In this document: positions 1 through 12,387 of the stretch, piece after piece
How the letters are laid out: the number at the start of each line of letters is the position of its first letter
Numbering within the stretch: the stretch's first letter is position 1
Assembly: GCA_030280995.1 (NCBI GenBank)
Contig: JASXTE010000001.1
Coordinates: forward strand, 27,066,106 to 27,130,105
DNA length: 64,000 nt
Reading direction: 5' to 3'
Origin: Hemileia vastatrix
Lineage: Eukaryota; Basidiomycota; Pucciniomycetes; Pucciniales; Zaghouaniaceae
Notes under the pieces: model-generated
Seen by the model: only the letters and a program-made list of their open reading frames with translations
What the model was told of the DNA's origin: nothing
Databases searched by the model: none
Position numbers and translations under genes: made by a program

Positions 1-2
1 AA

Positions 3-1330
3 ATGGCAACACAAAATAAAGAATTAAATAATGAACATCTATCTCTAACTCTTAAGTATGATTCATTGAGTAGTAAATATAATGAACTTTCAAACAAATT
101 CTGTGAGTTGGAAAAATTGTATGAAACACATTTATTGAAAACTGAATCAAGAACTAAGTTATCTTTTGCCCAGACAAATCAAAGTGTCTCTGAGTTGCTA
201 CAAAGATTAACTTAAGTTGAGATCAAAACTTCCAATCTACTAATGAACCAGGATAATCATAAGTATACTCAATATAATAATAATCCTTTCATTGGCAAAA
301 GTGAATCTCATTCCTTCCCTATACCACCACAACTAAAACCATCTGGTGGTAGTGTCAAATCTGAAAATGTAAGTCACAAATCCATACAGGAGGAAATACA
401 AGACCATTTATCAAGAGTAAATGAGTTATTGAATTTACCTAAGATTAGTGAAATAAAATCCAATCAGAAGAACTGGCCTATGTTAGATCAGTACCCAACT
501 TATGATGGGAAAGCCAGCTCTGATTGGCAAAATTTTATTCAAAGAATTGACAACTTGAAATTCTCATATAAGTTACCAGATGAAGAAATAACATCAAAAT
601 TAATTTCTTTATTTAAGGATGTTGCTTTATTATGGTTTGAAGCTGTATTGAGTGAGGGTAAAGATTACTCTTGGGCTGAATGGAAACAACTTATTGAAAA
701 ACAATTTGGAGGTTCTAAATTCAGGCTTACTCAGCAGACTTTATGAGAAGACTAGGTATAATCTGTTGAATGGTGACAAACCTATGGTATTTTATTGAAT
801 TTAAATAAAATATTAAAAGCCATTGAGCCTCATATGGATTTTAACTTATGGAAAGATAAGATAATATATAAATTACCTATATCTCTCAGAGACATTGTTG
901 TAGCTAGAACATTAAATGTTACTGAATATTATGACTTTATTAATATTTGCAATGAAATATTATTAAAACATAAGTATGAATCAAGGTATTCCACTTATAA
1001 AAAAATATTAAACCTGTTAAAAAAAGAATTCAAAAACACTTCAGGAGAAGCAGAAAAAACCTACTGCACCTGTAGTACCTAAATAGTATGAAACTAATAC
1101 TTGTTATAAGTGTAACAAACCTTGGGTTAAAGGTCAAAAATGTGAGAAGAATATAAATATTGTTGAAAATCAATGTGAATCTGAAACTGAAACTGAAAAA
1201 AGTAAAGAATCAAGTGATTGTGACAGTAATATCTCCTATAGTGATGAAAATGAAGTCTATATGTTGGAAGATTATTTGTCCAACTTTGACAATCCAATAT
1301 TAAATATGGACTCAAATGAATCTTTAATGA
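3..1330 (+). pseudogene. Element A gag (partial, broken)
   Basis: Gag polyprotein remnant that would form the particle and bind RNA. A coiled-coil-like stretch (3-215) is followed by a retrotransposon gag domain (about 470-990). It aligns block by block with B: YPTYDGKASSDWQ, LWFEAVL, QFGGSKFRL, YKLPISLRDIVVARTL. A zinc-knuckle relic at about 1090-1140 reads CYKCNKPWVKGQKC; the His expected between the second and third Cys is absent. The frame is broken several times between 215 and 1380. The start lies outside the window. Family assignment is firm because B gives an independent, longer copy. Confidence 0.75.
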
Positions 1331-1380
1331 ATTTTGAGGATGCTTAAATCATTAAAGATATACAAGCTGATAACTTAAAA

Positions 1381-2640
1381 ATGACACCTATCACGGTTCC
1401 AGCTATCATTTCTAAAGAAAATGTAAATATAGTATTGGAAACAGGAGCTTCTGGTTCTGTTGTTTCTACTAATACATTTCAAAAAATTGATAGTGAATAT
1501 AAGTCTAAGCTTGAACCCCTTCAAAGTAAAAATTGGAAAGGTTTTGGATCAGTACTACACCCCATTGGTAGATACAAAGCTGCTGTTTTCTTTAAACATC
1601 AACATGGTTATGTAAGAGTAACTTGTGACTTTGTAGTAATGGACAATACTAACTGTAGTAACTGTTTTATCATTGGAAATGATATTCTGACTAAGTTTGG
1701 TGTGAAATTAGACCCTTCTAATAATAATTTTACAATTGGAATGAATGGTAAAAGGAAATTTAAAATAAATTCTTTTAACACAGTCTTACAAATTGAGTCA
1801 GTAACAAATATTCTGAGCAAAGGAAGAGAATCCAATGAGATGGAACTTCTGGAATCAGAAATTTCAAAAGCATCATTTGGCACTCAGATAAGTGAAGCTG
1901 AGAAAAACAATATTTTGGACTTAATTAAAGCATTTCCAATGGCTTTTGCACATGGTACAAATGAACTTGGCCTTGTAAAAGATCATGAAGTGAAGATTAG
2001 TTTAACCTGTGATATGGATAATATTCCTTCTATTCTTAACAAGAAACCATACCCTGCTTCAGCAATGAAGAGGAAAGACATAGAGGATAATATTAAGATG
2101 TTATTAAAAATGAACATTCTTGAAAAGGTTGAAACTACACCAAAATATTTTGTAATATCACCAGTGCTAATTTCGTATGAAAAAGATAAAGCAAGACTGT
2201 GCGGTGATTAAAGAGCATTAAATACATTTACAGTTGATAATTTTTATCCCTTGTCAAGGATTGCCTCTATACATGCTACCCTTAATTTTGCTAAGTATAT
2301 AAGTTGCTTAGATGGAAATAAAGGGTACCATCAAATTCCTGCTGAAAAGAATTAACAGAACTTTTTGTTGATAACAACACACATGGGAATTTATAAATAT
2401 GTCAGGATGCCATTTGGACCAAAAAATGCTCCATCAGTATTTCAAAAGTTAATGGATATAACATTCCATAATGAAATTATTGAGGGATAGTTAATGGTAT
2501 ACATTGATGACATAATAGTGTTCTCTAAAACTTATGATGAACACTTAATCAATTTAAAGAAGGTATTTCAAAAAATGGATGAAATAAAAATGACCCTTGC
2601 ATTGAAAAAAATGTAAATTTGGGTTTGAATCTTTAAAAGT
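1381..2640 (+). pseudogene. Element A protease and N-terminal reverse transcriptase
   Basis: Retropepsin-like segment followed by RT. The active-site motif reads ETGASGSVV near the start, so the catalytic Asp of DTGA is Glu. RT blocks follow: KKPYPAS, KYFVISPVLISYEKDKARLCGD, then a TAA where B has Tyr in GDYRALN, and YIDDIIVFSKT (the YxDD polymerase site) at about 2500. Further stops occur after AEKN, in EG(TAG)LMVYIDD where B has Trp, and near 2610. The product would have been the replicative polymerase; this copy cannot encode it. Confidence 0.8.
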
Positions 2641-3538
2641 GCTTGGTCATATTGTATCTGGCTTACAAATATGTGTCGACCAAAATAAAGTGGCTGCAAT
2701 TAAGGATATTGGCATTCCTCAAAATGTAAAGGATGTACAATCTTTTCTTGGTATGTGTGGTTATTATAGACAATATATAAAAAACTACCAATTAATTGCT
2801 GCACCATTTACCACACTGATAAATAAATCAGAAGCTTTCATTTGGAATAATGAAAGACAACAGGCTTTTGATAAGTTGAAAGAATGTTTAATGACAGCTC
2901 CTATCTTGGGATTACCAGATTTCCTATTGCCTTTTGTATTTTATACAGATGCAAGTTTTATTGGTCTGGGTACTGCTTTGCATCAAAAACAACTTATTGA
3001 AGGAAAAATGTCAGAAGTAGTAATTTGCTATATTTCACGTACTCTAAGAAATAGTGAATTGAAATATGGTGCTACTCAACTTGAATGTTTGGCAGTAGTA
3101 TGGGCTCTTGAGAAGCTACATTATTACCTTGAAGACCAAAAATTTGAGTTAATAACTGACTTTAGTGCAGTTAAGTCACTCTTAAACATGACAACTCCTA
3201 ATAGACACATGCTTAGATGGCAATTAGCTGTAAAAGAATACAGAGGACGGATGACTATTACACATAGAGAAGGAAAATTACACTCTAATGTAGATCTGTT
3301 ATCTAGAGTACCTCAGCCTAATAATGATGATAATCCTGCTTATGTTCCTGAATCAGAGATTATTAACATTTATGGCATTTATATTGTAGATCTTGAGGAT
3401 GAATTTATGCAATCAATTCTTGATATGTATGCTTCAGATCCTGACTTGAGTAAACTCACTACAATATTAAATGATCCATCTAATGCTTCAATGAATGTTT
3501 TAATAAAAAAATACCAAATAAGTATAAAGAGGCATTAG
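2639..3538 (+). pseudogene. Element A RT thumb, RNase H and connection
   Basis: Long open stretch in the same polyprotein. It contains the RT thumb (LGMCGYYRQYIKNY), RNase H of the Ty3 type (YTDASFIGLGTAL near 2942, then SRTLRNSELKYGATQLECLAVVWAL), and the connection ending HSNVDLLSRV. Near 3510 the frame changes before the integrase, where B continues KTLPPKYQNAL. The segment is the best preserved part of A. RNase H would remove RNA from the RNA:DNA hybrid during reverse transcription. Confidence 0.8.
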
Positions 3539-3618
3539 AAAAAGGAAAATTTTCCATTGAGGATGGTTTTATATATTACAGAAAAAAATTAAGTAATGTA
3601 ATTGTAATTTCCCCTTCA

Positions 3619-4459
3619 ATGAAGGAGTTAATGTTAAGTATATGTCATGATGATATATTGGCAGGTCATTTTGACTACCATAAAACATTAACCAGAGTAA
3701 AAAACACAGCTTGGTGGATTAATATGTCTGAGGATGTTCAGAAATATGTTGAGACATGTGATTCTTGTCAAAAATCTAAAAGATTAACAGGCAAAAAAGC
3801 TGGTTTATTACAACAAATTGAGCAACCAAAAGCTCCATGGGAAATAATTTACATGAACTTTGTAACAGGTTTTCCAATAGCAGGGAATAAGAGTTATAAT
3901 TCCTGCTGGGTAATTGTAGATAGATTTACAAAGATGTGTAAATTTATTCCTACCCACAAAGAGGTTTCTGCAAAGGACTTAGCTTTTATATGGTGGACAC
4001 AAATGTTAAATATAGCAGGTTTCCCCAAAGCAATAATTTCTGACAGAGATCCTAAATTTACTTCTGAGTTCTGGACATCACTTATGGATGTTTCAGGGTG
4101 TCAATTAAAACTTTCTACAGAACACCATCCAAAAACTGATGGGCTAGCAGAAAGAATGATACAAACCTTATAAGATATGATAAGAAGATATTGTGATTTT
4201 GGTCTTGACTTTAAAGACAATGACAAATTCACACATGATTGGGTAACCCTTATACTAGGTTTAGAATTTGCATACAATAGTACAATAAATTCTGTCACTG
4301 GCAAAAAGCCATTTGAGTTATGGTTGGGTTATGTACTTAATACCCCTGCTAAAACTCTTAATAAATTACTTAGATTGGATATCCATCCAGGTAAAAAATA
4401 TTTTCTTCAGATGCAAGAATTATGCAGAAAACATGCTGAAGAATGTATAAATAAGGCAT
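3619..4459 (+). pseudogene. Element A integrase (cut by element N)
   Basis: Integrase with a zinc-binding H2C2 part (HDDILAGHFDYHKTL, then CDSCQKSKRLTG) and the catalytic core. Core residues: the first Asp is Asn (MNFVTGFP against MDFVTGLP in B), the second is kept (SDRDPKF), and Glu is kept (TDGLAERM). A TAA follows QTL at about 4171, the same codon as in B. The frame then continues DMIRRYC to GKKPFELWLGY and stops at 4459, where element N begins; the chromodomain end resumes at 15991. Confidence 0.85.
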
Positions 4460-5669
4460 TGTGGTATGCGCCTCGCAGGTAGCATAATTTTAGACCAATC
4501 AGCGGGCGTAGTCCAGGAAGAACAAAGGAAGTTAGCACAGTAGGAAGTGCTAAAATATAATATGTATTTGCGTGTTTCAAAGAACAAAGGAAATGGAAGC
4601 GCAGATAAGGATTAAGGGTCTGTGCACTCAGATTTTGTAGCGAGATGTGCCGCACAATGGGGAATTGTGTGTTATTGATTTAGTACCGTAAAGCACTAAA
4701 CATTATGGATTTGAACTTTCCAATAATTATGTGTTACACATTAAGAAAAGAGATATGACTTGAAGACGATTCAAGTGCATAGTATACTGTACCGCGGCTA
4801 GTCGGGTAACTTACTGAAACAGGTAATGAGGGAGGCTAACTATTTAAGCGAATTGTCAAGACTATGAACCTAGCATTAAATAAAGGAGAGTGGGAACTCA
4901 ATCGCAAAACTACCTAAGAGTCAAGGCGGCTAGGATCAGCGTTAGAGTGGGTCAAAACTGAAAATAGCACTGAAACAAAAAAAATGAAGGTAGAGTCAAA
5001 AATGCATATGTGGAGTATGAGTGAAACAAGTTAATACTAGCATTAGTAATCATAGGGTATGTTTTAGGCGCCGTAGTTATTACAAGCGGTGTACGTAGTT
5101 ACTAATAGATTAGCTATTGTTTTACTAATATGGCGCTAGAGCCAGTGCTGAAGATCCACTAGTGAACTGTGTCTTGAGTACTGGAAAAATATAAAAGGGA
5201 GGAATATTCAATAGAGAATAAGGAGAAGAGATATATTTATATAAGTAAAATAGAATAGTGAATTAGAGATATTTTCTGAGTCTTTTATCATTTGTGCCTC
5301 TGTGTGTGTATTTCATATAGCATAGTGAAAGAGTGCAACATAGAGAGAATATATAGATTTAGTAGGATTGACTATTATTAGAGTTATTTTATTGCTATAA
5401 TAAGGCATATTCAAAGACAGAGCTTCAAGAGGGAGTAGCTGTGGATATTAGTGCTTATTAAGAATAGAAATATCCATATAGTAATACTTGTTTTCCTGAT
5501 CTCTAAGACTCATCTCTCATCTTATAAACTTTCTAATCAAATATTAGTGTTACACATTATTGCACTGTCTTTAAAATAAGAGTGGCAGGCACTTCTTTTT
5601 AGAAATTAAAGAGGAGAACCAACCCATCTCGCATTGTGTCTACTGCTTAGTACTTTAGAACAGTCTACA
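4460..5669 (+). repeat. 5' LTR of element N
   Basis: Starts TGTGGTATGCG and ends AGTCTACA. It matches 14781-15990 over the full length. A TATAAAAG-like box lies near 5190 (AAAAATATAAAAGGGAGG), a plausible promoter. Compared with the 3' LTR, CpG sites are replaced by CpA or TpG at several places, for example GTGCACTC for GTGCGCTT and AGCACT for AGCGCT. Confidence 0.93.
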
Positions 5670-5671
5670 AT

Positions 5672-5689
5672 TGGTGTCCCAACAGTGGC
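5672..5689 (+). other. Primer-binding site of element N
   Basis: TGGTGTCCCAACAGTGGC lies 2 bp after the 5' LTR. TGG at the start pairs with a tRNA CCA end, as expected for a minus-strand primer site. The exact tRNA was not identified. The leader from 5690 to 5910 shows no gene. Confidence 0.75.
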
Positions 5690-5910
5690 ATAATTGTAAC
5701 TAGTGTTTTTGATTAGATTGTTTGGTTTTTAGGGTTTTGTCAAGAGGACGTAATCAAGCCGGCACTTCAGCGGAAAAGTCGTAGGGTCTACAACGAGTGG
5801 ATCAATAAGCCGTTATCAGAAGATAGCGTAGGGCTGTATTGTGAATATAGTCAGGTTTAATTACCAAGTGTGTGTTTTTGTGATCTCTGTTTCGATTTTA
5901 TATTTCGGGA

Positions 5911-8220
5911 ATGGATCCTACTGCGACTACATCTAGGGGATGTCAGGAGAGGGATAAATCACCCAATTCTTCGGCATCATTGCCAAAGACGGTAACTACA
6001 ATCATTATGTGTAAAGATGAAAGCTTGAGTTTTTTGGGTATTAATACCAAAAAGTTTTTACGCAGGTTTGAACAGGCAGCTGAAGTTCATAGAGCAACTG
6101 AATATGACATGGTGCTTCAAGTACTATTTTTTGTAACTAATGAGTGCAAAGACAATTTAGAGGATTTAAAAGGGCATGAAGAGCGAGATTGGCCAGTGCT
6201 AAAAGAACAGATGCTCAAGAGATGGCCAAAGGTTACTTAGGAAACTAGGTACACAATGAAGGACCTGGATATCTTGGTAAAAAGAGTCAAAGCTAAAGGG
6301 GGTGTTTGAGAACCTAAGTAATTTAAAAGTTTCAGGGAAGACTTCCACCAAATAGTGGAATATTTAGTTAGTAATGAAGACTTTAGTGATGCTAATGCGT
6401 CTTTACCTTGGTTTTGTGAAGCATTAGCGCCAGAAGTTGAAGACTGGGAAAAAAGGCGCTTGGATAACAAAGGAAAACTGGTTAAAAAAAGGGACGGAAA
6501 TTATAAGTACCCTGGATTAGAAGAAGTAGAAACGGAAGTGGAAGCTGAAATGAAGTTGCGTCAAGTTGAGCGTCGTGCAGCTTGGGTTGCTTTGGATAAT
6601 GAGGAGATGAATGAAGATGCGTCTGGTGTACGATCGCCTCCTCAGATGTTGTCACCTAAAGATAAAGTTTTCACTAAGGAGCCAGATTCAGTTATGGCAA
6701 GGATTGATGAGTTGGAGAAAAAGATATTTGAAGCGGCAAAGGCAAAAGAATTGTTTAGGCCCAAGAGTTCTCCTCAACCTTTGTGTTTTTCTGCTATGGT
6801 GTGCTATTATTGTAATAAAGAGGGGCATACTAGGATGAGGTGTAATGCGCTTCAAAGGGATAAAGAGGAAAAGGTAGTTTACAAGGAAGGGACTACGCTT
6901 ATGTTGGAAGATGGCACTAAGCTTGTTAAAGACAAGGATCAAGGGATGTGAGCCATGGTCATCGATCATATTAATAAAAAGTCTATGGAAGGCAGGTCAA
7001 ACAAGGGCAAAGAGCCTGAAATTAAAGAAAAAGGCAAGGATGCGAAGTCAGTCAATTTTGCAGTTACTTGTGCAGTGCTGGATTTTAAAGTAAAAGAGGG
7101 AGCAGTTGCAGCACCACTCACTGCAGCACGTTTGGAGATGTTTGCAGCAAAGCACAAGAAAATGGCCCCACCTACAGTTGCTAGGCCAAGAAGAACTGAT
7201 GCTAGGTATGCAAATCCAGAGGATATGGAGGAAGTAGGATATACTAATAGAGAGAATACACCTGCACCTATGGAGGATGTTGAAATAGAGGGTATGGAAC
7301 CAGGAGGTTATGGTGTGGATCACCAGGTAGAAGATCAAACGGCAATGTTGGAGGAGTCAGAGGCAGTACAGTAAAGAGCGGTACCTGCTGAAGGAATGCC
7401 AGGAGCAAGGAACAATACTCCAAAGAACCCACCTGGAAGAGCGAAACCTGGTGCAAAGGCAACTCAACCTAAATGGAGAATGCAGCGCCTGGTTCACTCT
7501 GATTTTCCTAAAGCGGCAGAGGATTTAGTTGCGCAATGTTTGAAGACTACAGTCTCTGTTCCATTGGGGATGCTGACAGCAGTAGCGCCGGATGTAGCAA
7601 ATGAAATTGTGGATAAGTGTAGGAAGCAAAGGATTGCTAATTGCGCTGAGTTTGATGTTGAACAGCAGACATTTCAGCCAATTGTTGGAATACCTAGGGC
7701 GCCACATTATGCAGGACCCTTAGGGTATTTAACAATTACTGTAAATGGTAAGCAAATTAAAGCGTTAGTGGATACAGGTTCACAAATCAACGTGGTGTCA
7801 GTGGATGATGCAGTGGAGTTAGGTCTTCCTGTTAAAGACGGTGAAGGCACTGTCGCAGGAATTGGTGGAGGTAGGTTACCTTTTATAGGTGTAGCAGAGT
7901 ATGTACGCACTAGAGTTGCAGGAGCAACAAGGGATATACATTTTTATGTTCCAATGGGTGTAGTAAAACCAGTTTTAGGCACGCCATTTTTAATGGATTA
8001 TTATGCAACTATAGATTATTGTTTGAATAAGACTATTGGAATAAAGATTATGGGTGATGATGGTGTTCCAGTAACAGCGGTCATAGTAGCGCCCAAGGAT
8101 GGTGGCTGGGAAACTAAGTACTCTGGAGCTGTGCGGTTAGAGAAAGAAAGAGAATTTTATGAGGAAGTCTCAGATGACAAGATAGGGCGACCGCCAGGAA
8201 GGCGCCAACATTTTCATTAG
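5911..8220 (+). pseudogene. Element N gag-protease polyprotein, one frame with five stops
   Basis: About 770 codons stay in a single frame, interrupted by in-frame stops near 6238, 6307, 6322, 6949 and 7372. Removing none of the DNA keeps homology, so these are point losses rather than frameshifts. The TGA stops (GTT-TGA-GAA, ATG-TGA-GCC) fit CGA to TGA deamination. Domains: capsid-like part (5990-6440), Glu/Lys-rich region, zinc knuckle CYYCNKEGHTRMRC (CX2CX4HX4C, 6802-6843), basic/Pro linker, then a retropepsin with LVDTGSQINVVS at about 7768 and GTPFLMDYYATIDY. The catalytic Asp is intact. Chosen start is ATG 5911, 240 bp after the LTR. Confidence 0.85.
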
Positions 8221-8258
8221 GGACTGGCATTTTAGGTGTTACTATCTCCCAGGATGAG

Positions 8259-10180
8259 ATGAACCCGGATAGTGACCAGTCAGTCCAACAAGAAGGGATA
8301 TGTAAAGCGGTACTTCATAGGTGTCTTGGGAATATTACTGTAGAATGTATTATACCTAAGCTTTTTAATTTCTTTAATTACAGATATTGTTATAGTTATA
8401 TTAAAAAGAAAAGACAAAAACAGGATTTAGGTGCAACCCGAGTTATATTAAAAAGGGTTTTATTTTAATTAATGAAGAAAGCAGCAAGAGCTGTTTTGCA
8501 TCAAAATATAAACCAGTAGCTTTTAAGGTTAAACCAGTGAATTTAGCGATGCCTGATTTGAATCCTCCTTTGCAGAGGCCAGCGCTGTCTAGGAATCCTT
8601 GTGATACCCCTTTAACGAAGTTTCCGCCTGATTTTGTGTCTACTGGTAAGATTACGATGGAAAGGCTTCAGATGGTTAATTTTGGACCAGAGGATTGGTT
8701 ATCGCAGGAAGAAAAGAAGTTGTTGTTACATGTTATGGTTCTTAGGGAAAATGCTATTGCTTTTTCAGAAGAGGAAAGAGGTTTGTTAAAACACTCTTAT
8801 GGTAAACCTTATATTGTTCCAGTTATACCTCATGCGCCGTGGCAGAAGAAGGCTTTTCAAATACCAGCGGCCATAAGAGAAGAGTATACAGAATTCATTA
8901 GGGGAAGGTTAAAGTCTGGCTTGTATGAACAGTCTATGTCTAGTTATTCAAGTCCAGTTTTTTGCGTTGTTAAACATAATGGTAAATTAAGGGTTGTTCA
9001 TGATCTTAGGGAAATGAACAAGGTTACAGTAAATGACGCAGGGATGCCACCGACGCCAGAGGAGTTTTTGGATTCTTTTGTGGGACGTGCATGTTATGGA
9101 TTAGGTGATATTATGGGAGGATACGATGAGCACAAATTGGACGAATAATACAGACCCATGACGACGTTTGAAACACCACTGGGGTGCTTCAGGTTGACAA
9201 GGTTACCGCAAGGCGCAACAAATTCTGTTGCGGTATACCAAGAACAGATGATGTGGATATTGCAGGATGAAATTCCAGAACATGTGGGAATTTTCATTGA
9301 TGATGGCGGTATAAAAGGACCAGCTAGTGATTATGATGGGGAAGTGTTAGAAGAGAATCTGTGTATTAGAAAGTTTGTTTGGGTATATGTGATTACTCTG
9401 GAAAGAGTGCTATTTAGGATAGAGGAGGCAGGATTAACGATTTCTGGGTCCAAACTTGCTTGTTGTGTTCCAGCGCTAGATATAGTGGGACATGTGGTAT
9501 GCAAGGAAGGGAGAATCATTTCTGAGAAACAGAGGAATAAGGTACTTAAATGGCCGAGACCAAGAAATACTAAGGAAGTTAGAGGTTTTTTAGGCATCTG
9601 TACCTATGTAAGAATGTTTATTCAAGATTTTGCTTTGTTGTCTTCACCTTTACAGCGCTTAACAAGAAAAGATGTTGTATGGGATTGGACGGAGGAATGT
9701 GAGGAGTCATTCGAGTTATTGAAAAGGATTGTAGGGAAAGACATTCTTTTGAAGAAATTGGAGTATGGACCAGGTGCTGGGAAAACTACTTTAGCGGTAG
9801 ATTCCAGTGTGTCCGCGGTTGGCGCAGTTTTGATGCAGGAGGATGAGGAAGGTAATGATAGACCTGTCCTTTATGAGTGTAAGACTTTTACCAAACTGGA
9901 GTCCAGGAACTTTCAGTCCAAGTTGGAGTTATGTGGAGTAGCAAAGATTCTTAAGAAGCTACAATGGATGCTTTGGGGGCAGCATTTTGAGCTGCAGGTT
10001 GATGCGCTATTGTTGGTGCAAATGATTAGTAGCCCAAGTTTACCATATGCGCCCATGACAAGATGGGCAGTGCAGATTAATTTGTTTTCTTTTGATTTAG
10101 TCCATAAACCGGGAAAATCGTTCACTATGCCGGATTCATTGTCAAGAAGACTCAGAAGCGGAAGAATTGGAAGAAGATAA
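8259..10180 (+). pseudogene. Element N reverse transcriptase and RNase H
   Basis: Pol is in a different frame from gag-pro, with a decayed linker at 8221-8536 and a clean frame from 8537. RT blocks: YSSPVFCVVKHNGKLRVVHDLR, a TAA at about 9147 inside the conserved DE-x-YRPMTTF, TPLGCFRLTRLPQGATNS, and the polymerase site FIDDGG at about 9293 (FxDD rather than the common YxDD). Thumb: TKEVRGFLGICTYVRMFI. RNase H: LAVDSSVSAVGAVL at about 9790, ending in the connection HKPGKSFTMPDSLSRR. A frameshift near 10145 breaks the link to the acidic spacer. Confidence 0.87.
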
Positions 10181-10628
10181 GAAATGGGTAAATGGGATAG
10201 ATTATTGTCATGAAAGATTTAACAGTAATGTCCGCAATGACAATAAACTAGCAGGCAGTATTTTCTGTGATGACAATAAACTAGTAATGCGGAAGGTCTG
10301 TAAAGACATAAAAATGGATATTGACGATGATGTTTGTAGCAAGGGTAGTCTGCAACTGGATTTAGGGGACGCTGAAGCTAATGTAGTGACAAGAAGTGCG
10401 CAAGGCAAGGTAGTGGAAGAGTCAGATGATGAAGATGACTCAAGGGGAAGTCAAGACAGTAGTACTCATCTCGAAGAAGGGGAGTATTCTGAAGACGACT
10501 CATCTACTGATGAAGGAGTAGAGTTGTTAAGGTTATATTTGGAAGGTAGTAGTCGACCAGATTTTTGCAATAAAAAGGGTTGGAGCAACATTAAGAAGCG
10601 CGCTAAAGGTTATTTTATTAAAAATTGA
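10167..10628 (+). pseudogene. Element N acidic spacer between RNase H and integrase
   Basis: A 150-residue acidic stretch rich in Asp, Glu and Ser (EESDDEDDSRGSQD, EEGEYSEDDSS) lies between the RNase H connection and the integrase zinc domain, in the same frame as the integrase. A TGA at about 10626 separates it from the H2C2 domain. No enzyme motif is visible. Such low-complexity linkers occur between RNase H and integrase in fungal Gypsy elements; no function is claimed. Confidence 0.6.
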
Positions 10629-11784
10629 AAGTTATGGAAGAATCGAGCTTCGTCTCCTCAGTTAGTTGTTCAAACTAGGGAAGAGAAGGAGAAGATACTC
10701 AGGGAGTTACATGAGAGTTTAGGACATAGAGGTCAAGATGAGACGTATCACAGAGTTAGGGAAAGATTCTGGTGGCCCAATATGGAAAATGAAGTAAGAG
10801 ATTGGGTTAAATCTTGTCCTGAATGTCAGCCCAGGAGTTACAGAAAGCCAAAAGAGAAAGGAAGAGCAACGGGCGAAGATACTGTTTTTGGTAGGGTCAG
10901 TTTAGATGCAGTTCATATAAAAGAAGGACACTTTAAATACTTGGTAGTATCCAGGGATGATCTATCAGGATGGATTGAAGCAGCGCTGCTGGTAAATCTC
11001 AAGGCGAGTAATGTAGCTGAATTTTTGAAGAAAGAATGGATTTACAAGTATGGGGTAATGAAGATGGTAACTGTATATGGTGGCCCTGAATTTGCTGGAG
11101 AATTCCAAGAGGTAGTAAAAGGTATTGGAGCAAAGTTACGAGTTGCAACACCATATTATCCTGAAGCAGAGGGAATGGTAGAAAGAGGGCATCAAGTTGT
11201 AAAAGATGCGCTAGTTAAACTATGTGGAAATAATGGGGCAAAATGGAATAACTATTTGCCATTAGTTTTTTTTGAGGACAGGATTTCAGTTAAAAGGACA
11301 ACAGGGTTTTCACTGTATGAACTGATGTTTGGTCAAAGGGGGGTATTACCTATTGATCTGGAGGATGGATCAATTCTAGGATGTGACTGGGATCAAGTGC
11401 GCTCGACTGAAGATTTAATTCTAGTGAGGGTAGTGCAGCTTGAAATAAAGGACGAGTTTGTGGAGAAGGCATATGATAGAATGATGCAGGTCTGTTACAA
11501 GTCAGTTAAATATTGGGATGAGCGTATAGCACATAGGTTAAGGAAGCCATTGAACCCAGGAGATTTGGTTTTGGTTTATAATAGAAGTTTAGAAAGCCAA
11601 TGGGGCAAGATGTTTTCAGACAGATGGAACGGTCCATATAGGATAAGAAAGCAGATAACTGGAGGAATTGGATGGTACTGAGTGGAAGAAACATGTGGCT
11701 TCAGATCAGATCAAAAGATTCTACCCAAGGGGTGTTCCAGTGATACAAGATAACCTCCGGGATGAGGAAAAATTACCAGAATAA
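10629..11784 (+). pseudogene. Element N integrase
   Basis: Zinc-binding part: HESLGHRGQDETYHRV with two His, then CPEC at about 10817. Catalytic core: first Asp kept (SLDAVHI), second Asp replaced by Tyr in VYGGPEF at about 11080, where DGGPEF or DNGPEF is usual, and Glu kept in PEAEGMVERG. The GPY-like C-terminus reads PGDLVLVYNRSLE and DRWNGPYRI. A frameshift near 11670 separates the tail LDGTEWKKHVASDQIKRFYPRG, ending at about 11784. It would insert the cDNA; the missing Asp predicts loss of activity. Confidence 0.85.
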
Positions 11785-12387
11785 TACCTCCAGGAAGAGG
11801 TTAAACTAACAAGTTATGTTAAGTTTTGTTTTTCTAAGAGGACTCACAGGAAGCTTTGACACAGTTGTGACAGATAGAGGGCGCTAACTGGAAGTTAGGC
11901 GGACTATGGCTGAACAGGAAACTGGCACAAGCGCTTAGATGAGGGTGTAGAGGAAAATGAAATCTTATATTTTCATCGTTCGAGGGGACATGACGAAATA
12001 GGTAATTGGATTAAAGGAGATGTGTATCATGTAAACGCAAAAGACGCTGGGGATTTAGCTAATGGGTTAGCTAACCAGGAGTGGAATAGCAATTTATAGA
12101 TGAGGCGCTCTATAGTTCAATTCTTATTTTACATGGTATATCATTGTATCACAGTAAAGGCGGTAAAGTTTTATGATATGAAGGTTTATTTATGAATTTT
12201 TTAGGGTTTAAAGTCTTTTAAAGAAAGTAGAGGGAGCAAAGTTAGGCACTCTAAAGTATGGAAGACAGGTGTAATAAAATAGCGCCATGTCTAAAAAGAT
12301 TATGTGAAGGCATAGCATGAAAAATATACAAAGACTATGTACAGGGAGAATGGACAGAGGAGGCTCATAAGGAAAAGCGCTAGTGGG
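11785..12387 (+). other. Element N non-coding stretch after pol
   Basis: About 600 bases between the pol end and the 3' end of the first antisense gene. I see no open frame of convincing quality on either strand. CpG, mostly as GCGC or GCG, is retained here as in the rest of N. The stretch would contain the facing 3' ends of pol and antisense gene 1. Confidence 0.5.
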
